From: Minisyncoccota bacterium
GTDB taxonomy: Bacteria; Patescibacteriota; Minisyncoccia; Minisyncoccales; GCA-002788555
Reading direction: 5' to 3'
Length of the DNA stretch: 5,489 bases
NCBI GenBank assembly: GCA_028697615.1
Contig: JAQVET010000045.1
Location: forward strand, 1-5,489
Each line of letters begins with the position of its first letter. Position 1 is the first letter of the stretch. Positions 1 to 4,596 of the stretch are shown here, in pieces. A model generated the notes under the pieces. It was not told the origin of the DNA. It did not search any database and was given only the letters and a program-made list of their open reading frames with translations. Position numbers and translations under genes: made by a program.

Positions 1-60
1 GAATATTTGGTAAAATTTGTTTTTAATCTTTTTGGTTTTTTATTTGAACAACAGATATGA
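1..60 (+). CDS. C-terminal end of an unidentified upstream protein (partial)
   Basis: Frame 1 is open from the window edge for 19 codons and ends in TGA at 58-60. The other two plus frames stop early (TAA at 11-13 and 30-32). The fragment ends in hydrophobic and aromatic residues (VFNLFGFLFEQQI), so it could be a membrane segment or a buried tail. Its TGA overlaps the ATG of the next small gene in an ATGA arrangement, typical of translationally coupled genes, which is the main reason to believe it is coding. In many bacteria rpmH and rnpA precede yidC, but this tail does not resemble RnpA to me, so I give no function. Confidence 0.45.
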   Translation, partial: EYLVKFVFNLFGFLFEQQI

Positions 61-218
61 AAAAGAAATTGCCCAGAAGCATTAGAAAATATATTAGATC
101 AGAGAAAGCTCGAATACGTCGAGAAGTTTTAGATATTGAGAAGCAGGAAGAAGAGATTAAAAAATTAATACAAAGATTTTATAAATCCGAGGAAGATCAA
201 ATGTCAATTGCGGATTAA
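57..218 (+). CDS. Small basic, probably helical protein (53 aa), hypothetical
   Basis: ATG at 57 to TAA at 216-218 gives 53 residues. The N-terminal half is very basic (begins MKKKLPRSIRKYIRSEK, then ARIRRE); the second half is acidic and charged (EKQEEEIKKLIQRF), with a pattern suited to a long amphipathic helix or short coiled coil. There is no signal peptide and no cysteine. The basic face suggests RNA, ribosome or phospholipid contact, but that is inference. The start overlaps the previous stop codon (ATGA), so translation is probably coupled, which fits the absence of a Shine-Dalgarno site. It lies 54 bp before yidC in the same direction. I do not recognise a named family, although small basic proteins beside yidC look familiar from Parcubacteria-like genomes. 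The charge pattern, start overlap and orientation argue for a real gene. Confidence 0.6.
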   Translation: MKKKLPRSIRKYIRSEKARIRREVLDIEKQEEEIKKLIQRFYKSEEDQMSIAD

Positions 219-238
219 AATAAACAAACCATAAAAGA

Positions 239-267
239 TATACAAAAAGTAAAATAAATTTTATAAT
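239..267 (+). promoter_or_regulatory. Candidate sigma70-type promoter just ahead of yidC
   Basis: A perfect TATAAT at 262-267 is preceded, after 17 bp, by TATACA at 239-244, which matches TTGACA at 4 of 6 positions. Transcription would begin about 7 bases past the -10 box, near 273-275, which is the yidC ATG itself. If real, this would give a leaderless or near-leaderless yidC mRNA, consistent with the lack of a Shine-Dalgarno site. The surrounding DNA is so AT-rich that a chance match is quite possible, and yidC could equally be read from an upstream promoter together with the 53-residue gene. Confidence 0.35.
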
Positions 268-272
268 AAGTT

Positions 273-1031
273 ATGAATATTTTTACACTTTTATTTCAAG
301 AGGTTTTATACAGGCCACTTTTAAATTTTCTTGTTTTTATTTATAGTCTCCCTCCTCATGATCTTGGTGTGGCAATTTTAATTTTAACTCTTATTGTTAA
401 GTTAGCACTTTGGCCACTAACAAAGAAAACAATTTTAGAGCAAAGAAAAAGCCAAGAGGTTTCAATGAAACTTCAAAGCGAGATGCAAAAATTGAGAGAA
501 AAGTATAAAGACAATCCCCAAAAGCAAAATGAAGAGCTATCAAAAATTTTTAAAGATCAAAAATTTAATCCATTCGCTTCTTTTATACCAATGATTATTC
601 AACTTGTTATTTTAATCGCTCTTTATCAAGTATTTAGAGATATAGGAAATCCAGGTCAAAATTTAATGCTTTATAGTTTTATAAAAAATCCTGGCAGTAT
701 TAATCCTATAAGTTTTGGCTTTTTAAACCTTACAAAACCCAATGTATTTTTGGCAGTTCTTGTAGGTTTCGTTCAATATATTCAAACAATGATGATTCAA
801 CCTAAATTAACAGCAAAGCAAAAAAAACAAAATCCTGCGTTAGCAATGCAAAGTCCAATGAATATTATGATGTCTTTTTTTATAATGATAATTGCTCTCC
901 GCGTCCCCTCTTCTCTTGCTCTTTTTTGGTGTCTTTCAGGTATTTTTGCAATAATTCAACAAAAGTTAATTTTAAAACAACAATTGATGGATGGTAATAA
1001 ACAACAAAAAATTAAAAACCAAAAATTATAA
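273..1031 (+). CDS. yidC: Membrane protein insertase, YidC/Oxa1/SpoIIIJ family (short form)
   Basis: This protein inserts and folds membrane proteins in the cytoplasmic membrane, alone or with SecYEG. At 252 residues it has the minimal Oxa1 core and lacks the large periplasmic domain of proteobacterial YidC. Visible segments are TM1 about 31-50; a charged helical hairpin about 51-100 (REKYKDNPQKQNEE), the cytoplasmic C1 region; TM2 about 101-121, with FNPFASFIPMIIQ matching the family's NP..x..P..IQ pattern; TM3 about 156-176; and TM4/TM5 about 196-230, with VPSSLALFW matching the P.GL.LYW signature. The C-terminus is basic (KQQKIKNQ), suited to ribosome contact. The hydrophilic-groove arginine expected in TM1 (IVR.x..P) is Lys43 here (IVKLALWP). 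Arg210 just before VPSS is also unusual. The ATG at 273 suits the family; no Shine-Dalgarno site is visible. Family assignment is secure. Confidence 0.95.
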   Translation: MNIFTLLFQEVLYRPLLNFLVFIYSLPPHDLGVAILILTLIVKLALWPLTKKTILEQRKSQEVSMKLQSEMQKLREKYKDNPQKQNEELSKIFKDQKFNPFASFIPMIIQLVILIALYQVFRDIGNPGQNLMLYSFIKNPGSINPISFGFLNLTKPNVFLAVLVGFVQYIQTMMIQPKLTAKQKKQNPALAMQSPMNIMMSFFIMIIALRVPSSLALFWCLSGIFAIIQQKLILKQQLMDGNKQQKIKNQKL

Positions 1032-1075
1032 AATAACTCCTACCAATGACATAAATTAACGAATTAAAGAAACTA

Positions 1076-1111
1076 CTACAAATTACAAATTAAATACAAA
1101 TATACAAATTT
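1076..1111. repeat. 36-bp intergenic repeat, copy 1 (acaaat units)
   Basis: This stretch matches 4543-4578 at 32 of 36 positions with no gaps, and both copies stop matching immediately beyond these borders. Each copy carries four acaaat-like units in the same phase (starts here at 1078, 1085, 1096 and 1104; spacings 7, 11 and 8 bp). The last unit extends into the palindrome ACAAATTTGT. Both copies lie between genes. The sequence is AT-rich, but the shared ends, unit phase and length make chance unlikely. Confidence 0.7.
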
Positions 1112-1143
1112 GTTGATCGCTGGGCTGATAGACGCTTCACTAA

Positions 1144-1174
1144 TGTCCTGGATTCACTTCGTGAATCTGGGGTA
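1144..1174 (+). other. Stable hairpin downstream of yidC, possible terminator or processing site
   Basis: GATTCAC (1151-1157) and GTGAATC (1161-1167) are perfect inverted repeats around a TTC loop. In plus-strand RNA the stem extends outward by seven more pairs (1144-1150 with 1168-1174), four of them G-U wobbles, to about 14 continuous pairs. On the minus strand those wobbles become A-C mismatches, so the long form favours a plus-strand transcript, that is, yidC read-through. No T-run follows (next bases acaaatcg), so it is not a standard intrinsic terminator. It could still stop or protect mRNA ends between the convergent genes. Confidence 0.5.
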
Positions 1175-1175
1175 A

Positions 1176-1200
1176 CAAATCGAACACCTCGAACGATTTG
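1176..1200. repeat. Inverted repeat CAAATCG / CGATTTG
   Basis: CAAATCG at 1176-1182 and CGATTTG at 1194-1200 are perfect 7-bp inverted repeats around an 11-base loop that contains a second CGAA. The element sits right after the 1144-1174 hairpin and between two convergent genes, so it may contribute to transcription end or be part of the repeat element there. Either strand could fold. No T-tract follows on either side. Confidence 0.4.
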
Positions 1201-1207
1201 AACTTTT

Positions 1208-1239
1208 ATCAGCGTAAATCAGCGTATTTATCAACGTAT
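1208..1239. repeat. Short tandem units atcagcgta / atcagcgtattt / atcaacgtat
   Basis: Three tandem, slightly variable units of 10, 12 and 10 bp start at 1208, 1218 and 1230. A decayed fourth (atctgcctctacgt) starts at 1240 and runs into the stop codon of the DUF1858 gene. The motif TATCAGC (1207-1213) is also the reverse complement of GCTGATA at 1124-1130, so the units may belong to one larger inverted-repeat element spanning the gap. Base composition is less AT-rich than the flanking genes. Confidence 0.5.
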
Positions 1240-1247
1240 ATCTGCCT

Positions 1248-1457
1248 CTACGTTGGAGTTATTAATTTATTAAGCTCTTTAAGAATCTCTTTTAAATTTA
1301 GATTATATATATTAGCAACATCACCAATCTCAAGATTTTCAATTTCAAACTTAGCCATTGGGCAAGATAGGCAAGGTAAATTATATTTTATTAAAACTGT
1401 CTCTGCGCCTGGTATTTTTAAAATTTCAGATATAGTTGTATTTTTTGTTATTTTCAT
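1248..1457 (-). CDS. DUF1858 domain protein with a CxxC redox motif (69 aa)
   Basis: The protein matches the small DUF1858 / hybrid-cluster-associated redox disulfide family: an N-terminal ITKNTTISEIL stretch, then GAETVLIKYNLPCLSC with Cys29 and Cys32, then a helical end with LKEILKELNKLI. Such proteins are about 65-75 residues, so this one is complete. The role is not well defined. The paired cysteines and frequent linkage to redox enzymes suggest a disulfide carrier or metal-binding adaptor in the cytoplasm. It is the last gene of the minus-strand operon, 10 bp after the export-family gene. The family's usual sequence ends near NKLI; the last residues TPT and the stop come from DNA that merges with the intergenic repeats. 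No signal peptide or membrane segment is seen. Family call is firm, function inferred. Confidence 0.85.
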   Translation of the reverse strand: MKITKNTTISEILKIPGAETVLIKYNLPCLSCPMAKFEIENLEIGDVANIYNLNLKEILKELNKLITPT

Positions 1458-1467
1458 ATTTTTTATT

Positions 1468-1935
1468 TTAAATTAAGTTTATTATTCCCATAGTTGAGAA
1501 AAGAACAATTGCTCCGCCAATTAACGTCCCCAAAAAAATTAAAGGGAGAGATTTTTTTGGGGAAACACCGAAAAGAAATGCACAAAGCGATGCTGTCCAA
1601 TAACCTGTAAGCGGAAGAGGCGAAGGAATAGCCACCATAAGAAATACGGCGAGTTCTTTAAATTTTTCAAATTTCTTTTCATTATTTTTTCTTGTTCTTT
1701 CAAAAAGCCAAGTAAAAAATTTATCAAAAAAACGAAAATGGCTACTTAAAAAAACAGATATTTTTTCTAAAAATAAGATAATTAAAATAGCAGAGATTAT
1801 ACTCCCTAAAATTGAAAAAACAAATGCAGAGGCAGGAGTAAGATGGTAACCTGCAAGCGCAATAGGAATAGATCCACGAAATTCTACCAATGGACTCATA
1901 GCAATAAGAAGTGTTTGAAGTTGATAAGATATCAT
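1468..1935 (-). CDS. Putative small multi-drug export family membrane protein (COG2426-like)
   Basis: This 155-residue integral membrane protein has the family's two hallmark re-entrant motifs. The first is SPLVEFRGSIPIAL at 14-27 (family P.vElRg.IP). The second is AIPSPLPLTGYWT at 102-114 (family vaiPlPgTGaWtg). Hydrophobic stretches lie at about 5-28, 35-58, 95-123 and 129-154, with a basic cytoplasmic loop (RTRKNNEKK) near 80-88. The second motif has extra prolines and Leu109 where the family usually has Gly before Thr-Gly. The name is historical: drug export is not proven for most members, and related folds (DedA/VTT) work as lipid or ion transporters. The ATG at 1933-1935 is chosen because the E18-R20-G21 motif sits at the usual distance. 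It follows trxB by 60 bp and precedes the DUF1858 gene by 10 bp. A link to redox is only contextual. Confidence 0.82.
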   Translation of the reverse strand: MISYQLQTLLIAMSPLVEFRGSIPIALAGYHLTPASAFVFSILGSIISAILIILFLEKISVFLSSHFRFFDKFFTWLFERTRKNNEKKFEKFKELAVFLMVAIPSPLPLTGYWTASLCAFLFGVSPKKSLPLIFLGTLIGGAIVLFSTMGIINLI

Positions 1936-1995
1936 TTTATTAAAATTAATTTCAATAAATTTAAATTAAGTTGATTATAATTTGTGTTAATTATT

Positions 1996-2970
1996 TTACT
2001 GCAGGTATTTAAAAGCAGACATTGCTGCCTTTGAACCTTCACCGCAAGCAACAATGATTTGCTTAAAAGCCACATCAGTAACGTCTCCTGCGGCAAAAAG
2101 ACCAGGAGTTGAAGTGGCACAAGTTCTTGGATCAATTGCAATTTCGTCTAAATTATTTATTAAATGATCAAATTTAGCTAATCCTTTTACAAGTGATGTT
2201 GCTGGTTGATTTCCTATTTCAATAAAAACCCCGTTTACATTTAAAGTTTTATTTTCTTTTGTTTTTAAATCTTGATAAATTATTGAATTTACAAAATTTT
2301 CCCCACGAATTTCTTTTACTTCTGCCAAGGTAATAATTTCTATTTTACCAGTATTTTTTGCTTTTTTTTGATTATCCATAGTAGCTTTAATATAAGGCGA
2401 ATATTCTAATACATAAATTTTTTTCGCAAAATTTGCTAAAAATATTGCTGCCTCAAAGCCAGATTCTCCACCACCGATAACTGCTACATTTTTATTTTGA
2501 AAACATGCTCCATCGCAGGTCACACAGTAACTCACGCCTTTTCCAATAAATTCTTTTTCTCCTGGTACTTCAAGTGGTCTTGGATCTGCACCAGTCGCAA
2601 CTATTACCGCCCTGGATTTATATTCTTTTTTATTTTCAGTTAATATTGAAAAATAATTATTATCTTTTTTAATCTTGCCAACATTCTCAAATGCTATTTT
2701 TATTTTACCTTGAGATTCAAATTTTTTTAAATGATTTTCAAATTTTTTAATTAGATCCAGAGCAGAAATTTCTTTAAATCCTGGATAATTTTCAATCATT
2801 CCAGCTTTTTTGAGAACTTGACCACCAAATTCCTTAGTAATGAGTAATGTTTTAATACCTTGCCGAGCAGCATAAATACCTGCGGTTATCCCGGCAGGCC
2901 CACCTCCGACAATAATTAAATCAAAACAATCTTGCTTTTTATTTTGATTAGTAAAAGAATTATTCTTCAT
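1996..2970 (-). CDS. trxB: Thioredoxin reductase / AhpF-like FAD-dependent disulfide reductase
   Basis: Low-molecular-weight thioredoxin reductase fold, 324 residues, typical length. An FAD-binding GGGPAG lies at 22-27, ATGA at 125-128, the redox disulfide C149-VT-C152 followed by DG, the nucleotide-binding GGGESG at 166-171, and the C-terminal FAD motif LFAAGDVTD near 291-299. It reduces thioredoxin-like partners with a pyridine nucleotide. The NADPH-specifying HRRxxxR motif is absent; VLEYSPYIKA (187-196) stands there, close to the LEFxPxxKA of NADH-dependent AhpF, so NADH use is likely. No N-terminal AhpF thioredoxin-fold domain is present. ATG at 2970 is chosen over the upstream in-frame ATG at 3009, which would overlap the previous gene and add a hydrophobic tail outside the family. 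It lies 7 bp after the FTR gene and 60 bp before the export gene. Family certain; the symbol is the general family name. Confidence 0.92.
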   Translation of the reverse strand: MKNNSFTNQNKKQDCFDLIIVGGGPAGITAGIYAARQGIKTLLITKEFGGQVLKKAGMIENYPGFKEISALDLIKKFENHLKKFESQGKIKIAFENVGKIKKDNNYFSILTENKKEYKSRAVIVATGADPRPLEVPGEKEFIGKGVSYCVTCDGACFQNKNVAVIGGGESGFEAAIFLANFAKKIYVLEYSPYIKATMDNQKKAKNTGKIEIITLAEVKEIRGENFVNSIIYQDLKTKENKTLNVNGVFIEIGNQPATSLVKGLAKFDHLINNLDEIAIDPRTCATSTPGLFAAGDVTDVAFKQIIVACGEGSKAAMSAFKYLQ

Positions 2971-2992
2971 AATATTACTAAAAAGAATTATT
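2947..2992. repeat. Imperfect direct repeat at the FTR/trxB junction
   Basis: ATTAGTAAAAGAATTATT (2947-2964) and ATTACTAAAAAGAATTATT (2974-2992) differ by one substitution and one base insertion, offset by about 27 bp. On the minus strand one copy encodes the FTR tail KNNSF followed by its stop, and the other encodes residues 2-6 of trxB (KNNSF again). This looks like a small local duplication across the gene junction, which may have created the present stop and start. Confidence 0.5.
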
Positions 2993-3253
2993 TTTAATAA
3001 AAAGACCACAGTGGCATTGCCCTTTATTTTTTATTTCGTCTCTCATATAGGCGCATGGACAGATTATTTTATTATTTTCCTGATGATTATCTAACACTAC
3101 CCTACAGGGGCAATATCTCTTGCCATATTTTTTTTCATTTGTCAAAAGTCCTTTTATCAAAAAGTCAACCAATTTTTCATTTGGATTTAATTTAAAGCCA
3201 TTTTTTTTTGCAAAATCTTGGCATTCTTTTAAAATTTTTTTTTCGTCTTCCAT
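2978..3253 (-). CDS. Ferredoxin-thioredoxin reductase, catalytic (beta) subunit-like protein
   Basis: 91 residues with the diagnostic cysteine set C48-P-C50, C65-P-C67, C80-H-C82. By analogy with plant FTR, C48, C65, C67 and C80 would bind a 4Fe-4S cluster and C50/C82 would form the active disulfide, which takes electrons from ferredoxin to reduce thioredoxin. The gap between the first two motifs is 14 residues and between the last two 12, unlike the 16 and 8 of chloroplast FTR; I recall 12 in the last gap for bacterial and archaeal relatives. The N-terminus (MEDEKKILKECQDFAKKNGF, then LNPNEK) matches the usual family start, so ATG 3253 is preferred over an in-frame ATG at 3301. No variable (alpha) subunit gene is present. 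Located 64 bp after the PPC gene and 7 bp before trxB. Two runs of nine A lie in the coding strand. Confidence 0.92.
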   Translation of the reverse strand: MEDEKKILKECQDFAKKNGFKLNPNEKLVDFLIKGLLTNEKKYGKRYCPCRVVLDNHQENNKIICPCAYMRDEIKNKGQCHCGLFIKNNSF

Positions 3254-3317
3254 ATTTACATTTAAAATATTAATTTTTAAAACTAAAAATGTATAGTTCA
3301 AATTTATTATTTAAAAC

Positions 3318-3749
3318 CTACTTATCATCTTCTAAAAAGAGTCCTCGAAGTCCGGTTGTTTCTTCTGTTTTTCTTCGAAGTAAAATATCACTTTTCAAAA
3401 GAACAATTTCATTTGTTATTTCAACGATGCCTTCAATTAAATGTCCACCAATAACTCTTTTATTTTCATCTCCCAAAGAAATATGAAGGTGGGGTTCATA
3501 ATTGTCACCTTGTTTTGAAATAATGCCACTCAAAGAAATCATCTCGTGTGGTTTTGAGAAAAATTCCGGAGTATAATCGCCTTTATTTTTAAAATAACCT
3601 AATTTAAAATTTTTAAGTTGACCAATACCGGACAGAATAATAGCTGTTTTTACTTTGTGTTTTTGACAAATTTCTTGTAGTTTTTCTTGTAGATCTTCGT
3701 CTGGAAATAAACGTGCAATTATTAAATTGTCAATTTCTTTACTTTGCAT
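3318..3749 (-). CDS. PPC/DUF296 domain protein (PD1-like), standalone
   Basis: 143 residues spanning one PPC (plant and prokaryote conserved, DUF296) domain. Family marks are the early LIIARLFPDEDL stretch, SGIGQLKNFKLGYF at 40-53, and the metal-site-like PHLHISLGD with His87 and His89 followed by GGHL with His103. These three histidines are the usual cluster in prokaryotic members, which form trimers. In plants the domain is joined to AT-hook DNA-binding motifs; no AT-hook is visible here, and standalone bacterial members have no settled function, so 'DNA-binding protein' would be an over-claim. The C-terminus is charged (RRKTEETTGLRG, then LFLEDDK). The ATG at 3749 lies 8 bp after the kinase gene's stop, so the two are very likely co-transcribed. 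No membrane segment or signal peptide. Family call is firm, role unknown. Confidence 0.88.
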   Translation of the reverse strand: MQSKEIDNLIIARLFPDEDLQEKLQEICQKHKVKTAIILSGIGQLKNFKLGYFKNKGDYTPEFFSKPHEMISLSGIISKQGDNYEPHLHISLGDENKRVIGGHLIEGIVEITNEIVLLKSDILLRRKTEETTGLRGLFLEDDK

Positions 3750-3757
3750 AATTTTTT

Positions 3758-4453
3758 TTATTTTTCTAATATTGAAATTATATTTTCAAATACTACAACT
3801 GGCGAATAAGAACCATTTATCTTTTCAATTCTGATTCCCTGATTTTTAAAAAAGTCGATAACTGGAAATGTCTGTTTTTCGTATTCTTCAAACCTTTTTT
3901 TAATAGTTTCTGGATCATCCAGCCCCTCTCTTTTTAAAAGTTGTGAACCATCTAATGGACATTTTGTTAAAGATATAGTTTCTTCATTATAAAGAATCGA
4001 ATGGCGAACAAGCTGACAAATTCTTCTTTTGGAGTTGCGTGTAACAGATTCTTCAACATTAATATTAATATTAAAAACCAACATTTCATCTTTCAAATAA
4101 AATTGCAAAAGAATATCCAATAGTTCCTCTGCTTCATATATTGACCTGGGAGAACCAGAAAAAACTATTTTTCTTTTATCTTCTGCTAATTCACGAACTT
4201 TTTCTTTTATTAAATATGCTACAAATGGAGGACTTAAAATCAAACCATTTTTCCATTTTTCTCTTTCTTTATCAAAAAAATATGTTTTGCCTTCGATTTG
4301 GATATATTCTCCTTTTTTGGCATCCATTATTTTTGATTCCAAAATTTTACTTGTCTCTAAATGATAAAAACTAAATTTTCCTGATAAAATTTCTGCCTGT
4401 GTTCCCTTTCCTGAACCAGGGGGCCCTATAAAAAATATTATTTTTGTTTTCAT
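3758..4453 (-). CDS. Divergent adenylate kinase-like nucleoside monophosphate kinase
   Basis: 231 residues, first gene of the minus-strand operon. P-loop GPPGSGKGTQ at 10-19 is intact. The AMP-site TGD motif (usual yHisTGD) is replaced by FYHLETSK (29-36), and the usual DGFPR by SGSPR (99-103), keeping the catalytic-type Arg103. A LID-like insert follows: RRIC146QLV, then KC165PLD168G, then LDDPETIKKRFEEYEKQT (178-195), the last matching the normal C-terminal DD.ET...R...Y...T motif. The LID zinc site reads C-x2-V and C-x2-D, so the second ligand is lost. Phosphoryl transfer from ATP to an NMP is likely, but AMP specificity is doubtful, so I do not call it adk. ATG at 4453 puts the P-loop at the usual position; an upstream in-frame ATG at 4501 would add an atypical 16-residue lead. 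Followed after 8 bp by the PPC gene. Confidence 0.85.
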   Translation of the reverse strand: MKTKIIFFIGPPGSGKGTQAEILSGKFSFYHLETSKILESKIMDAKKGEYIQIEGKTYFFDKEREKWKNGLILSPPFVAYLIKEKVRELAEDKRKIVFSGSPRSIYEAEELLDILLQFYLKDEMLVFNININVEESVTRNSKRRICQLVRHSILYNEETISLTKCPLDGSQLLKREGLDDPETIKKRFEEYEKQTFPVIDFFKNQGIRIEKINGSYSPVVVFENIISILEK

Positions 4454-4531
4454 ATTTTCAAAATCTTCAAAAAGGATACCAATTTTTTTTAAAAAAAGCA
4501 ATAAACCCTTTTTTAAAATTTTAAAATATGG

Positions 4532-4537
4532 TATACT
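4532..4537 (+). promoter_or_regulatory. Candidate extended -10 promoter for dnaX
   Basis: TGGTATACT (4529-4537) fits an extended -10 (TGn then TATACT, 5 of 6 with TATAAT). The -35 region around 4509-4514 is only a T-run with no real match to TTGACA, which an extended -10 can tolerate. Transcription would start near 4544, at the edge of the 36-bp repeat copy, leaving an untranslated leader of about 50 bases before dnaX. On the minus strand a TATAAT (4554-4549) inside the repeat could serve the divergent operon, but it lacks a -35 partner. Confidence 0.45.
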
Positions 4538-4542
4538 AGTTT

Positions 4543-4578
4543 CTACAAATTATAAATATAATACGAATATACAAATTT
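4543..4578. repeat. 36-bp intergenic repeat, copy 2 (divergent control region)
   Basis: This is the partner of 1076-1111 (32 of 36 identical, no gaps), with units in the same phase at 4545, 4552, 4563 and 4571. Here it lies between the divergently read kinase operon and dnaX and would form the start of the dnaX leader RNA. The GC-richer part that follows copy 1 (1112-1207) is not present after this copy, so the 36-bp block can move or be kept independently. Confidence 0.7.
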
Positions 4579-4596
4579 AATTTTTAAAAATTATTT

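Noticed and set aside
1198..1476. Plus-strand open frame of 92 codons
   Set aside because: It lies antisense over the DUF1858 gene, whose product is recognisable. It begins inside the intergenic repeats and its product has no family features.
1539..1727. Minus-strand open frame of 62 codons inside the export-family gene
   Set aside because: Out-of-frame shadow of the gene carrying the conserved ELRG-like and PLPxTGxW-like motifs.
1932..2141. Minus-strand open frame of 69 codons at the 3' end of trxB
   Set aside because: It overlaps the conserved C-terminal FAD motif region of trxB in another frame and yields a leucine-rich product with no family features.
2971..3009. Longer trxB starting at 3009
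   Set aside because: It would overlap the FTR gene by 32 bp and add a hydrophobic 13-residue lead (MVFLLKIILFSNI) not found in the cytoplasmic family; the ATG at 2970 gives the normal length.
3289..3486. Plus-strand open frame of 65 codons
   Set aside because: Antisense to the C-terminal part of the PPC domain gene, including its GGHL motif; no independent support.
4141..4374. Plus-strand open frame of 77 codons
   Set aside because: Antisense to the kinase-like gene; hydrophobic low-complexity product typical of AT-rich antisense frames.
4549..4554. Minus-strand TATAAT as the promoter of the six-gene operon
   Set aside because: No acceptable -35 match at 16-18 bp, and TATAAT is expected often by chance in this AT-rich gap; kept only as a remark.
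1076..4578. Two 36-bp repeats as a CRISPR remnant
   Set aside because: Only two copies about 3.5 kb apart, with genes between them, no spacer spacing and no cas genes. The repeat is built of short AT-rich units.
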